Source of the DNA: Onthophagus taurus | Taxonomy: Eukaryota; Arthropoda; Insecta; Coleoptera; Scarabaeidae | Direction of reading: 5' to 3' | Length of the DNA: 64,000 nt | Assembly: GCF_036711975.1 (NCBI RefSeq) | Contig: NC_091966.1 | Location: 20,157,501-20,221,500 of the forward strand | Shown: positions 11,826 through 23,331 of the stretch, piece by piece | Layout: the number at the start of each line of letters is the position of its first letter | Numbering within the stretch: position 1 is the first letter of the stretch | Program-made: the position numbers and the translations under genes | Notes under the pieces: generated by a model | What the model was told of the DNA's origin: nothing | Databases searched by the model: none | The model's input: the letters and a program-made list of their open reading frames with translations, nothing else

Positions 11826-11830
11826 TCTCC

Positions 11831-13168
11831 ATAACACAATTTTTTTGAAAATTATGACTTCAACAAGGTTCTGTTATACCGTTTATAGTCAGAAAATCGT
11901 TTTATCGCTTTGATACTATCATTATATCACTGCGTCAGAGAAGGTTCCCTATACACAATTCAACATTCTAGTTCATCTAAATTAGGAACTGTAACATGAA
12001 TAAACAGATGGTGATCTTCTCAGTGGTACTCGCATTCCCAATACCACTTAGTCTAATGACAGAAGCATATTTATGCGATAACATTTAGTAGAAAGGAAGT
12101 GTATTGGGGAAATGAATAACACAAATTAAATTAGAAAATAAGTTATTAAATAAAATAATTTAAAAAAGGAACGATTTTGTAACATTTTTAATTGCAAACA
12201 AATTCTGGATTAGATATATCATTAGATTCAAGTTTTTAACGTACAAAGTCAGCGGTTTCAAACTTTTTTCCAGGTTGATTTTTGCTCCTTACTTGCTTTT
12301 TATTACAGCGTCCTTTTCAGGCCAGCTTTTAATAATGGAATTAAAATCCGCTGAGCCATATCGCTTAGACGAGAATATTCATCTTTTATTGAAATTCAAA
12401 GTTCTCTCAATTCCATGCTGTCAAATTTTGGTTCCAAACTGTTATCACAAAATAATATAACTCATAATATTTTCTTCTTCGACAGAAGTAAATTCTAAGA
12501 GAGCACTAGTATTAAGTAGATTTTAAATTCACATACACTTATTGAAATTTTAATTTTGAACATACAGTGAAATTCCTCTAACTCGAATCGCTAAGGAAGC
12601 GGAAAGGAAGTTTGAGAAAAATTAGTTGAGAGAGAGAAAACAAAATTTATTCACGCCAACAAAACATATTTACAACAGAAAATAGTTATTTGTATTATAA
12701 GTAAAGAAAGTAGACTTTTTTCTTTAGGAAACGCGATTAGAAGAAGTTACTTTTCTTTAAGAATAATACATGAAGTTTTTTCGGACACTCAATTTGAATG
12801 AATTACCTACATTTTATAAGAAATTATTTAAAAAGTACACGACAAGCTCGAGAATCAAATTGTCGTTTCTGCCGTTTCCCTCACTACAGCAACCAAACAA
12901 AAAAAATAAAGTAGTGATTCATCAGGAGTTCATCAGGAGGTGTTATCAAAATCGCCACTAACATGTGGTGATTTACAGTTACAACAGTGTACATCAAGTA
13001 TAAGCTTCTCTAACCTTAATAATTGTACGTTTAATATTTATTCTAATAAATAATTAATTGTTTATTTGGTTGCTATAAAGAAATGAGGTACTTTTCTTTA
13101 CGATTTGTAATAAGGAAATGTAGGCCATTTCCAGTGAGTGTCCGAAAAAATAATAATAAATGTTAAGC
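11831..13168. other. Unassigned AT-rich DNA
   Basis: No gene, RNA or transposon end is recognisable. Short ORFs at 12275-12460 and 12770-12961 have no family signature. This is the original right flank of the Copia target site. Confidence 0.4.
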
Positions 13169-13373
13169 GGCCTTTACACGCTCAATAATATTGACAATAC
13201 CTTAGTATATTGACAACAATATTGACCGTGTTATGTCAAAAGTTTTATTGACGGTAAATATTGATGGAGTATTGATAAAAATCCGGATTTTCTGATTTTT
13301 GGGCATCAATAGAAAAATCTACTGAAAATTGGAGGGGATACTGACAATACTATTGACCGTGTAGGGTTGAGCC
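13169..13373. repeat. Short TIR element (MITE), Harbinger-type ends
   Basis: The left end ggcctttacacgctcaata is mirrored by the right end tattgaccgtgtagggttgagcc. The similarity extends about 35 bp with scattered differences. The interior is rich in attgac/tcaata motifs. Ends of the form GGsC...TACACGgTCAATA and the adjacent Harbinger genes suggest either a Harbinger MITE or the left terminus of the neighbouring Harbinger element. Confidence 0.5.
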
Positions 13374-13563
13374 AATATTTCCATCAATACTGACAATCAG
13401 TGTAATAAACTCAATATTTAAAATTAAATACTTTTATTTAATTGTAACCATAACAAAACATCTGAAAAACGTATGTTATTTTAATCCAGATGATTTAAAG
13501 ACAGGTTAAATTCTATTTCCTACATTACACTCGGTTCAGTTCAAGCAACGCGCCTGTGAAAAA

Positions 13564-13990
13564 GTGGTGAAAATGACCGAACCACTAACTGACGTTGACG
13601 ATGGAGATACTGTTGGTTCATGTAGTTCCCGTGATGATGAACAAGATGCTCTTCGTAATTTTATCCAGCAATACGAACTATCTTCAGAACTATGGAATCC
13701 GACCAACTCAATGTATTCTAACAAGGCGGAAAGAAATTCAGCTCTTGACCGCCTCATATCCTTTTTAATGAGAATAAAACATCATCAAAGGAGAGGATGT
13801 AAAAAAAAAGATAAACAGTCTGCGAACAAATTATAGAAAAGAATTGAAAAAGATTGCCGCATCAAAGAGGTCGGGAAAGAGCGCCGACGAACTTTACACA
13901 CCTTCCTCATGCGGCGTTTTTTGCTTTATGCTTTCTTGAGAGGTTCGAAAAACCAGTACAGCAGCAGCCGACAAAAATAACAGAGAATCA
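13564..13990 (+). pseudogene. MADF (Myb/SANT-like) accessory protein of a Harbinger element
   Basis: From the ATG at 13574 an open frame reads LRNFIQQYELSSELWNPTN, then NKAERNSALDRL. This is the MADF pattern 'I..Y....LW.....Y.N...R..A...I'. The frame stops at 13836, but the next frame continues the family signature as LKKIAASKRSGKSADELYTP (about 13845-13900), then a further shift. The block ends near a GTAAGT donor (about 13990). MADF proteins accompany PIF/Harbinger transposases and help them bind DNA. Two frameshifts make this a pseudogene. Confidence 0.7.
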
Positions 13991-14309
13991 AGTAAGTTTT
14001 GGTAAAAAATCCATTTGTTCGCACAGAGACTCCATTTTAGCCCTAATTGGAGTAACCTATTTTTAGTTACCCCGTTTCAGTTAGGTTCTATTATACATAT
14101 ACCTATATAACACCTATACATATAACACATAACTTATATACCTATATAACACATCTATGCCCACTATCTTTCACATGATTTTCTCACTATGTTGTAGGTG
14201 ACAGGTTTAACAGAAATGCCAAAGCAGTAAGTATTAATAGTACTGTATTTCAAAAAATTAAACACATAGTACACTGTTTAAAAAGAAGTCAACATTAAAT
14301 GAGGCTTTC

Positions 14310-14740
14310 AGTATTTTCCTTCATTGTTATAATAATGACAAAATTTGTCGCGGACTGCCTTGGCAACTGTAGAACTGTTTCTTTGAAAAGTACTTTGCAA
14401 GGCTGATAAATTTTCTACATCTCTACATCGATCATTTGAGATGTGGTACAGTTCATTTTCTTTCATTAAGAAATTATGTAAATAACAACAGGCAAGAGTA
14501 ACTATTGTAGCTTTTGGTGGCTGTAGATTGATAGGTTTTTAGAACACATGAAACCGTGAACTTAATATCCCGAATGCATTCTCTACAACTACTCGAGCGC
14601 GTGACAACCTTTCGTTGAATATTTGTCGAGATGCATTCAGTAATTTTTGAGAGTAAGGTTTCAATAAATTGTTATGTAATGTAAATGCCTCGTCAGCAAC
14701 AAATACATATGGGTAAAGATCACTTGTTTTCGGTAATAAT
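14310..14740 (-). pseudogene. PIF/Harbinger transposase, C-terminal part
   Basis: Reading the minus strand gives YPYVFVADEAFTLHNNLLKPY, then NERLSRARVVVENAFGILSSRF, the diagnostic C-terminal DDE_Tnp_4 signature including the second catalytic Asp (VADEAF) and the Glu (VENAFG). One stop codon follows SSRFHVF, and the frame runs on to about 14310. The upstream part of the gene lies at 15966-16330, separated by a LINE/PLE insertion. Confidence 0.85.
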
Positions 14741-15965
14741 AATAATAAAGGTCTTTATTTCTCTCTAAACCAAACACAATTAGAGTTACATAATCGACGA
14801 AAAGCGAGATTCAGCCAGAAGACTGATCTTCCACCTAACCCTTCAAACGTAAAAAAAACATATAAAAAATAATATAATTGAAATAAAACTATCTGTATTT
14901 ATAGATGGATGGTTTTCTAATTTTCAGCTCTACCGGTTTCGATCGTACATTCAATCATCTTCAGGAGCAACGTCATTAAACATATTTTTAAAAAACATAT
15001 TTGTTTGTTATTCAAGCTGTTATCTTCTTGATTATACACATAGTTTTATTTCAAATATATTAAAATTTAGATGGAAAGAAATAACCAAATGAATATTATA
15101 TAAAAAATATATATGTATACAAAAAGGGACTAAATTTAAGAAATAAAAATTTAAAAAAAATAAATAAACAAAAGGCAGCAAAATAAAAAATCAAATTGGT
15201 AAATTAAGTTATTAAATTATTAAATTCGGTCGAGACCCAAAAAATAGAAAAATAAACAAAAATGTATAATTATGTAAATTTACTCAGAAAAAGCAAAGCG
15301 ACTTTCTATTTTATTTTATTCTCCCCCGCAGAGGTAGACAGTCATATAGAATGGGATTCCTGGTGCTCACATTGCTGAGTCAGCAAATAGCGATGTAATT
15401 TGTTTTTAAAATTTTGGTTACTTAATTGACGGAATTCTGTTGGTAATTTATTTCAAATTAATGACACATTGGACGTGAAAGAGTGTTTGAAAGATTCTGT
15501 TCTATGTTTTGGTACATCTAATAGTACCCGATATCTGACATTGATGCAATGAATATCTGATCTAAATCGAATCTTACGGCAAATGTAGGGCGAAGTTTTT
15601 TGTAAGAGGATTTTGTTGTACAACACAGCAGCATGTAACTGACGTCGATTTGCCATATTGAGCCATCCAACTATTTTAAGTTTGGGAGAAATACTGTGTA
15701 CCGTGCGCGAAACACCGAAAATCAACCTTAAACATGCATTTTGTACCCGTTGGACTCACTGCATATCTCGAGCTCTAAGGTGTGACCCAAAGGACGTCAC
15801 AGTAGTTTAAATGGGAAAGGACCATGCTTTGACAGAGTAGGGTTTTTAGGTGACAATTCAATAGATCACGATTTTGAAAAATTAACCTTAAATTGTAGAA
15901 ACATGATCTTAAACATTTGTTGATATGAGATGTAAAATTTAATTTTCTATCAATAATCACACCTA
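14741..15965 (-). mobile_element. Jockey/CR1-like LINE 3' fragment inserted in the Harbinger transposase, with a PLE scrap
   Basis: The element sense is minus. The 3' tail is a short (TTA)n run at 14737-14752. The 5' end is truncated at about 15965 in the RT C-terminal region, with LGVIIDRKLNFTSHINKCLR, then LLCQSMVLSHLNYCDVLW. A further C-terminal piece follows at 15453-15725 (WLNMANRRQLHAAVLYNKIL). About 14890-15150 is foreign: it holds a PLE end with a hammerhead-like motif. The same LINE family recurs at 21240-24568. Confidence 0.75.
14927..14970 (-). ncRNA. Hammerhead-like motif in a PLE fragment
   Basis: On the minus strand: GCTC, CTGAAGA (plus 14958-14964), a stem II with GAT..G and C.ATC arms, GAAA (14937-14940), CCGGTA, GAGC. 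Helix I pairs GCTC with GAGC. Helix III is the self-complementary ACCGGT. The bases differ from the other PLE copies in the window, but each helix is preserved. Confidence 0.55.
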
Positions 15966-16330
15966 GACTTTTTATTTCTAGAGAAGTGTTTGAATGGTGC
16001 AGGTGGGGGTAAATTCAGTTTTCCTTCCTGGAACAATTCTCCAAATTTAGAGTAGAACATCACTCCTCCATCCGAAATTCGAACGTTCATTCCAACAGCA
16101 ACCACTATAAATTCCTTCTTTGCATTAACTAGAGCCAAAAGTACGATGCTGAAAAATCCCTTGTAATTATAATACAAGGAGCCTGAGTTGTCTGGTTTCG
16201 TTATAGCTATATGTTTCCCATTCAATTAGCCAAGAGTATTCCAAAATTGATGTCGTATTCCGAATTCGTGAGCTATATCTGTCCATTCTCCTGTAGTCAG
16301 TGGAAACTTAAACAAGCAAAACAACAAATT
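15966..16330 (-). pseudogene. PIF/Harbinger transposase, N-terminal catalytic part
   Basis: The minus strand reads FPLTTGEWTDIAHEFGIRHQ, then NGKHIAITKPDNSGSLYYNY and FFSIVLLALVNAKKEF, then SDGGVMFYSKFGE. This is the 'DGKH..I..P..SGS.Y.NYK' block carrying the first catalytic Asp, here changed to Asn (NGKH instead of DGKH). With that loss, a stop upstream and a LINE insertion after PPPAPFKHFSRNK, the gene is dead. It joins in register with the part at 14310-14740. Confidence 0.85.
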
Positions 16331-16394
16331 TACATACATAACGAAATAAAATATTTGTGCCATAATGTGTACCTTATTGTAAAACGTTATTTCA

Positions 16395-16882
16395 GGAATT
16401 GGAGCAACAAGAGGATGGTTCGGAGAAACAAGAAATAGGTGAATACATTCAACGGACTTCTTTCAGAGCATCAACATCTTCAATGCTTCCCCCAAATGCA
16501 TTATCTCAAACTCATCATACCAAAAGATAGAAATCGCTAGTTCCGGTTTCGAAGCAAAATTTACTTTTGCAAAAAGCATGTTCACTTTTGGAAACATCGT
16601 CGAACCCCGATAGCAACATTCCGACAATTGCAAAAGCTTGGGGGGAAAATTGCTGACATTAGATTCCACACAACGAGCTTAATGACATCCTTTTCAGGCA
16701 AACTTGGGTACTCTTCATAGCAATGCAGTTCAAATTAATATGGAACAGGAACGTTCAGGAAGTTCAAATAATTCCCGGCATTCCTCATCATTTTCGACAT
16801 TTAGTTACAGTACTTCTCCGCCACTATACACTTCCTCATCTGTGTCGACCCCACCAGAACTAAGTAACATCAGTACCTCTTG
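16395..16882 (+). pseudogene. Possible 3' exons of the Harbinger MADF gene
   Basis: Two plus-strand blocks have splice-like borders. One (about 16396-16438) follows a TTATTTCAG acceptor, encodes ELEQQEDGSEKQEI, and ends at a GTGAAT donor. The second (about 16698-16882) follows TCCTTTTCAG and encodes a serine-rich tail with NMEQERSGSSNNSRHSSSF, ending in a stop. Acidic then Ser-rich tails are common in MADF accessory proteins. If correct, the transposase lies antisense inside this gene's intron. Confidence 0.4.
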
Positions 16883-16931
16883 ATAAATTTTATCAAAAGG
16901 TGGTAAAAGTGAGCTTAAGCCTGGACACACA

Positions 16932-17061
16932 CAGTCGATTTTTAGTCGGCCGATCGTTTAGGTGCATATACAACACAACTGCATATTAACTCGATTTTTA
17001 CATTTAAAGTTTATACATTTATGTTCATCGACTAAACTATCGGCCGACTGAAAATCGACTC
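16932..17061. repeat. 130-bp MITE with 29-bp TIRs
   Basis: The left end (cagtcgatttttagtcggcc, 16932-16960) is mirrored at 17033-17061 (ggccgactgaaaatcgactc), with about three differences over 29 bp. The interior has no coding capacity. Confidence 0.75.
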
Positions 17062-17522
17062 AAGATATAGAAGTTCGAGTTAAGAGAAATTTACTGTATT
17101 TCTCAACGCAGATCATGCTGCTGTAATAGCTGTAAGAAGTGCTCCTCAAACATGGTTTTTATATCTTTATAAAGATCAAGCACATTTGACGTCAAGAATT
17201 ACAGTGATATTACAAAAATTTTGGTTGCATCTTCATTCACTTTTGTTATACAAGCTGTTATTTTTTCCTTTAACTTCAAAAGGTGCGTGTTTATCCTTCC
17301 AAAGTGAGATTAAGGAAACTCAGCTTTTCAGAGATCACATATATGTCAGTTTTATTAAAAAATTTGCATCAGTAAAATGTTATACATATTCATCAGCAAT
17401 GATTTTCTGACAGTCTCATGTTCAAAACGTATTTTTACGCAAACATAGTACTTTTTTTGTGATTCTGTAAGCCACCTTGTAAGATGTTAGCAAAGCGTTG
17501 ATTGATGTAGGTTTAAATAATG
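17062..17522. other. Unassigned DNA
   Basis: A short ORF at 17186-17410 shows no recognisable family features. No repeat ends were seen. Confidence 0.4.
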
Positions 17523-17654
17523 TACAGGTGTCTCAAATTAGTTGTCTGCATAGGCTATCTACGAAACTAAAAGAGATAGACAAAAAGTAGCTTTTGAAAG
17601 GGTAATTAAATTTAATATTCTCAATTTGTACTTTTGAAACTGGTTTTATTAATT

Positions 17655-17698
17655 AAGTCTGACTAGTTTCGGCCCATGGCCATCCTCAGCGACTCTAC
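17655..17698 (-). ncRNA. Hammerhead-like motif, left end of the PLE
   Basis: On the minus strand: CTGAGGA (plus 17683-17689), a GGCC/GGCC stem II with one extra U before it, GAAA (17667-17670), CTAGTC, then AGACTT. Helix III is ACTAGT, self-complementary. Helix I pairs except for the innermost position, where G faces A, unlike the better right-end copy. Confidence 0.5.
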
Positions 17699-18579
17699 AA
17701 TAAGGTTAACAATCGTTCAATTTAATAATTTAACAAAAAAGAAAAAAGAGTTTTGAAAATTGATGTTAAAGTTAAATTTATAAAAATATAATAAAAAAGA
17801 TATAAAAAATAGTACTTACAATTATACAAGAGTTCACAGAAAAGTGTATTGTTAAATATTAAGTTTAGAAAGGTGATTATTTGAATAAAATTTTTTTAAA
17901 ATTAAAGACAAAGTTACAAGTTAACACGTTAAAATTGAAGAACGTTCTGAATCTAAAAATATAAATCGAGTGCAACGAAATACTATAGGAACAAGTTTTT
18001 TAGGTTTTGTGACGTTTCGAAAGCAGAAAAATAAAAGAGATAACAATATTTTTGTAAAAGATGAAAAGTAAGTAATTTGAACAAATGTAAAGCAATTTAA
18101 GTAGTTCAATGTTAATAGCAGACTCAGAGACAAAGAAAAAACAACAATGTAAAATATTTTGAAAAAACAGCAATATAATAGGAAGTTATTTGTAAAAATA
18201 TTTCAAAGACACTTTATTTAATTAATTATTTTGGTAAAAATTTTCAAAAAAAATTTATTTGTTATGATGATTTAGTTCAAAATCGAACTAATCAAAATAC
18301 ATAGGGTGAAGGTGAGTGGGAGTTGAAATGTGCATTTTAAGTTATTTGTATAAAAAGAAAAATGGGTTTAGGGGTAAGTGTAAAGGAGGAAGGTGGCTGT
18401 TGACCGCTGGGACCCCAAAAAGTGGAGTTTTAGAACTGAAGATCTGCTCGTTAAGGCATTCGATTTGGGGATTTTTAAATTTAAATTTATCTATCTCGTA
18501 TTGTTCCAATAGGTTCAGTTTGAAACCTTTGTTGTGTGAATGTAATAATGACACATTTTGTGGTATGTCAAAATCAAGG

Positions 18580-18735
18580 AGTTAAGCATGTGTCAACCGA
18601 AATTAGAACTATCATTGTGGTGGTGCTCTCTAATTCTGGTTTTTAAAGACCTACCACTTTCTCCTATATAAGTGGCACTACAAGTGTTACATTGCAGTTT
18701 ATATACCCCATTTTGATCTAACAAACCTATCCTGT
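18580..18735 (-). pseudogene. PLE GIY-YIG endonuclease remnant
   Basis: The minus strand reads NGVYKLQCNTCSATYIGESG, then RSLKTRIREHHHNDSSNFG. This is the GIY-YIG motif with the metal/DNA-binding R..EH block, as in animal PLEs. A stop follows, so the C-terminal half is lost. It lies downstream of the RT in element sense, the normal PLE order. Confidence 0.8.
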
Positions 18736-19183
18736 CTTTTACATTGAAAAGTTTTTGTTTTATGGTATTATTATTTTTAAATAATATATCAATATTATAA
18801 TTTTTGAAAATCCTTTTTATGTTATAACTAATGTTGCCTGAAAAATTGATAGATCTATAAATTTTATTGTTGGCATTTTCATTATGTGTTAAACTTTGTG
18901 AAGCTGTAGATGTTTCAATTGTATCTTGTTAATGAAAGAATCAATTTGACTATTGGAAAATCCATTATTAATGGCTATTGTTTTTATAATTAGTTCGTTG
19001 TTTTTATTTTCTTCTGTAGAAGGAGTATGTAAACATCTATAAATCTAGGATCTGATGGCAGACATTTTATGTGAATAATGGTGAAATGACGTTTGAGGAA
19101 TTATTGTGTCGGTTTGAGTTTTTTTTCAATATATTTTATATTCAATGTTATTATTATTGTTCATTAATGTAAGGTCTAAAAAA

Positions 19184-20415
19184 TTAAAGTTGTTTTTCTT
19201 TCTCTAATTCGACAGTAAATTTTATGTTAGGATGAAAAGAGTTAATATAATCATGAAAATCTTTAATTTGTATATCATACTGATTGTTCCAAATAATTAA
19301 AATATCGTCTACATATCTGCGCCATAACAGGATGTTCTTGTTAATAGGGTTGTTGAGATCGAGAATGATATTTTCCATGTGGTCAAGAAAAATATCAGAG
19401 AGAACGCCGCTTAGAGGGGATCCCATGGGTAAACCTTCGTTGTAAACATAAAATTTTTGTTGAAATTGAAAAAAGTTTTGTTCTGTACAAAGTTTTAATA
19501 AATTATAAATATGGTTAACGTCTGTAAGTGGAAGTTTTGCTTTAATTATATCTTTAGTAATGTTTAAAGTTTCTGCTATTGGAATATCTGTGCACAGATT
19601 TGTGACATCGAATGATAAAAGTGTGAAATTCTGTGGTAGTTCAATATTTTAAATACTATCGATCAGGTCAATTCTATTGTTGACAGTATATTTGGCTTTG
19701 AAATTAATTGTATGTTTAAAAAATTGAATCAGAAATAATTGGTCTAATAAGGTAATTAATTTTATGTAATTTGTTTAAGGAGTAAGCTAACGGTATTCTA
19801 GGGTTCATAGGTGATAATTTAAATGCATTTAAGTTATGTTGCTTTAGAAAGTCATTGGAATGTTTTAATATATTTTTCGTTATTAGGTGAAAGGATGCTA
19901 TTGAATTTTTCTTTATTTCTGTAAAGTTATTATTTGTGAAAAATTCTAAAGTTTTGGAGATATAAGTTTTTTCATCTATAAAAATTAAACCTGCATTCTT
20001 ATCTGCATTAGTAACAACAATAGAGTTTGACTTATGTTTTTGTTTAAGCTTACGTGTAGTTTTAGCTTCCTCTTGATTTAGTATTGAATTAATGTTTTTG
20101 TTTCTTTGATCTTCCTCCTCTGGAGCACCGTTTGCAACACTTTCTAGGTCGATAGCCAATTTGGGCAGATTCAAATGTGTGGGTGTTATGGTGTATTTGT
20201 GTCCTTTATTGTAGATCCAGTTCATTTTGGTTGAAGTTAATGTTGGATAAATTAGTAATTCTGGGATGAAATGTATGTGTTGAAAGTGAAGGATTTATGT
20301 GATCTTGTATTTGTTCTTTGTCCCTAAGTCTGTTTATTTTATTGCTTTTGTTTCTCCATGAATCATTTAAACGTTTTCTATCGAAATGTTTTGCTTGCTC
20401 TATAATATTGTGCAA
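19184..20415 (-). pseudogene. PLE reverse transcriptase, frameshifted
   Basis: Pieces at 20206-20415, 19716-20225 and 19184-19426 form one RT. They show VVTNADKNAGLIFIDEKTYI, equivalent to the PLE 'TKADKG...V.D...Y' block; NPRIPLAYSLNKLHKINYL, the 'P..Y.L.KIHK' block; MGSPLSGVLSDIFLDHME; and the catalytic RRYVDDILIIW. The enzyme would copy PLE RNA at the nicked target. Breaks lie between 19430 and 19716 and near 20206. Confidence 0.9.
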
Positions 20416-20832
20416 CTCTAGATAATGTAATTGATTTGCTAAAATGTTGTAAATGGAGTTGATTTTTCTGTTGATTGAATCTAGTTTTCGATGACTTTTC
20501 TTGATTTCTTTTGTAATGTGATTTCTACGGATGTATCTTTTTTGTGAATTTGTTAAGTGATCAGGTGTATTTTCTTCATCAGGTGTTTTTATTTATAAAA
20601 TTTAACTTTAAAATTTAATTTTTTATTATTTTTTTTATATCTTTTTATTATATTTTTAAAAAAGAGTTTTGAAAATTGATGTTAAACTTAAATTTATAAA
20701 ATCTAACTTGATAATTTAATTTTTTTATATCTTTTTTATTATATTTTTATAAATTTAACTTTAACATCAATTTTCAAAACTCTTTTTTCTTTTTTGTTAA
20801 ATTATTAAATTGAACGATTGTTAATCTTGTTG

Positions 20833-20877
20833 TAGAGTCTCTGAGGATGGCCATAGGCCGAAACTAGTCAGACTTAA
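20833..20877 (+). ncRNA. Hammerhead-like motif, right end of the PLE
   Basis: Plus strand: GAGTCT, CTGAGGA (20841-20847), U, GGCC-AUA-GGCC (stem II), GAAA (20860-20863), CTAGTC, AGACTT. Helix I is six contiguous pairs (GAGTCT with AGACTT, one G-U). Helix III is the palindrome ACTAGT with a GTC cleavage triplet. This is the best-formed copy in the window; the U before stem II is the only departure from the canonical core. Confidence 0.6.
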
Positions 20878-21281
20878 TTAATAAAACCAGTTTCAAAAGT
20901 ACAAATGGATTTTAATTATAACTATCTAAAAAGTAGCTTACCCGAACAGCTATCGTCTTTTGTTTTCGCGCTATCGGCAAAAAGTGAAAATTTTGCGAAA
21001 ACGACAAACGCGAATATCTCACTTATTACTGAAGATGGAATATTATAATTAAAACATTGTATGGACAACTTTTTACGAAGAATTCAGTGGCGTAGGTAAA
21101 ATGTTTTTCCTATGCTTTATTTTCGAGATTTACTTGTAAACTTTATTTTTTTAAATACGAACCATAGTTGATTATGGTCTAAAATAATTCGGTATTTTTT
21201 TCTGATAACAAATATAGTATATAGTTTGTTGGATATATAATAATAATAATAATAAACTTTATTTCCATTTCCAAAAAAAGT

Positions 21282-23053
21282 ATACTCCCCGGATTGTGTC
21301 CCCGTAAGGTATAACTGACGACAAATTTTTGAATTCAAATTTCATCATTGGCAATTAAAGTCTGGATGTCATAAAACGAAATACGTCAAATATCCTCAAA
21401 GTATCAAAGTTAACGCAAGACGTTTGTTAACCGTTGCAGGTAAAGTGGTCGTTCTGAGCAATGTACAACAAAAGTTGATTAAGATAAAATGTTTGTTATG
21501 TTAAATTATAGCGATATGACGAGTTTTATTAATTTAAGATATAAAAGCAAAATGCAGATTTTTAAATCATAAGATTAACAAAACATTTTCGAGCTAAACA
21601 AAATTAACATAAAAGCTTATTCAATGATACCACCACCAACACTAACACATAATTCAGCCCTTTTCCGACATTGTTTATAAGTTTTTCTAATATAGTCCAA
21701 CGGAATTTCTCTAACAACAGTTTCAATTTTTTGTTTTAAACGGTCTAAATTGTTATTAAAATTTTCAGTGTACACTTTTTGTTTTACATAACCCCAAAAA
21801 TAAAAATCCATAATAGATAAATCCGGACGTCTTGGCGGCCATGGTTGCGGACCATATCTACCAATCCATTTTTTTCCAAATATCGTATTTAAATAATTTC
21901 TAAGTAAAATGATCGAATGTGGGCCGAACCATATTGTTGAAAATATAATTTATTGCGTTTTTCTGTATCCACGCCGTGAAGATAATTAAATAAACAATTT
22001 TCTAGTATTTCCAAATATCGGTGTTGACTCAAATTGTCGTTTATGAAGTAAGGTCCAAACACCGTCCCACGAAACAGCACACCACACATTCACTTTCTGG
22101 GAATGCTGGCGTTTACAAGCTATGCGATTATGTGGATTAGTCTTTGACCAGAATCGACAATTTTGTGATGTAACCAATCCATTAGTGGTGAACGATGCTT
22201 CGTCCGAAAATATTATGTTTTTTAAAAAAGTTCTGTCTTTTAAAATTTTGTACCCAAGCCACAAACAACAATCTAAACGTTGTGCTTCATCACCTAATTC
22301 GATAGTGTCGTTAAATTTTGGTTTATACGGCAATATTTTATTTTTTCGATAAATTCTTTGTAAATGGGATTTACATATACCAACTTGAACTGCCGTTTTT
22401 CTTAACGACACCTTACCGTAATCCATTGCGTTCGTTACTGCAACAATCGACCCCGCATCATGTTCAACTAAAAGCTTTTTTTCCTTCCTTTTATTTTCCA
22501 CAAAATAAAAGGCCCGTTTCCCGAAATTTTTTAACGACTCTCTTATTTGTGTTTTTATCTACTAAAAATCCAAATTTTTCCTCAAATTGCCGTAAAACTG
22601 CATTGTAACTAATGTTCCCCGATCCATAGCACTGCACTATAAATATTTTATGTTGTAATGATAATTGTTAGTTCACTCAGATCATTTGTTTTTATTGTAA
22701 AACGGAATATTAGAAAAAAGTTTTCAAGAAAAAACTCATTTTTTCTTTTATATGCTAAATTAATCAAATGCCGAATTTTATTGTAAGTAGCATCGTGTAG
22801 TATCGCTATAATTTAACATAACAAACATTTTATCTTAATCAACTTTTGTTGTACATTACTCAGAAAGACCACTTTACCTGCAACGGTTAACAAACTTCTT
22901 GCGTTAACTTTGGTACTTTGAGAATATTTGACGTAAAACTTGGTTATATTTCGTTTTATGACATCCAGACTTTAATTGCAAAAGATGGAATTTGAATTTA
23001 AAAATTTATCGTCAATTATACCTTACGGAAACACAATCCGGGGACACACTGTA
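21282..23053 (-). mobile_element. Tc1/mariner-type element with about 240-bp TIRs
   Basis: The left TIR (about 21285-21518) and right TIR (about 22798-23052) share a long inverse match that begins near ccccggattgtg and ends near tatagcgata. Outer bases are TA on both sides. Indels separate the arms; the right arm has an extra segment near 22935-22950. The transposase (minus, 21617-22501) fills the interior. Insertion is inside the LINE's 3' region. Confidence 0.85.
21617..22501 (-). pseudogene. Mariner-type transposase (DD..D/E family), frameshifted
   Basis: The N-terminal part (21986-22501) has an HTH-like stretch (VSLRKTAVQVGICKSHLQRIY) and the first catalytic block NIIFSDEASFTTNG. Next comes WCAVSWDGVWTL, the region before the second Asp. 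The C-terminal part (21617-21811) gives MDFYFWGYVKQKVY, matching 'LDFFLWGYLK..VY'. Between them an overlapping frame (21889-22089) holds FQQYGSAHIRSF, the altered 'QQDGAP.H' block with D changed to Y and P to S. The second Asp is lost, so this transposase cannot work. Confidence 0.85.
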
Positions 23054-23331
23054 TATATATTCAAACAAAAGAGTAAAATACCAAAGAATATACATAGAAA
23101 TGAAAATTGGCGATGTTTCGTTTGACGCAAAATTTCGACGAGACGCTTTTCAAACATAACCTTAACACTATATTAGATAAGGCAAACTTGATCAAATGAA
23201 ATCAAAATAAACTAGATACAACAAAAGAACAACGGTAAATAAAATTTTCTCTAACATGAAAAAAAAACAAAAACATAATTTCGATGAAATGCAGGCCCAA
23301 CATCAAAGAAAGCAGAAAAAACAGAGAAACC

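Larger units (their letters stand above)
4917..11830 (+). mobile_element. Copia (Ty1-type) LTR retrotransposon, degenerate, with nested insertions
   Basis: The element proper is 4922-11825. It is bounded by the same 5-bp target duplication, TCTCC, at 4917-4921 and 11826-11830. The 3' LTR is intact in outline (11640-11825, TG...CA). The 5' LTR starts at 4922 and ends at 7143 because two elements are inserted in it. A TGGTAGCAGAACG primer-binding site follows at 7144, resembling the initiator-tRNA-Met type usual in Copia. The order gag, zinc knuckle, integrase, RT, RNase H is the Copia order. Stops and frameshifts throughout pol, LTR divergence and three nested insertions show an old, dead copy. 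Confidence 0.9.
17594..20927 (-). mobile_element. Near-complete Penelope-like element with 12-bp target duplication
   Basis: The 3334-bp insert is flanked by aaaaagtagctt at 17582-17593 and again at 20928-20939. Element sense is minus: RT at 19184-20415, then a GIY-YIG domain at about 18580-18730. Both ends carry the same about 180-bp sequence in opposite orientation (17620-17800 and 20730-20910), each with a hammerhead-like motif. PLEs characteristically have such terminal repeats in direct or inverted arrangement. Frame breaks show the copy is inactive. Confidence 0.9.

Noticed and set aside
14100..14160. Tandem repeat acctatataacacc
   Set aside because: Only three or four imperfect copies; simple low-complexity sequence of no evident role.
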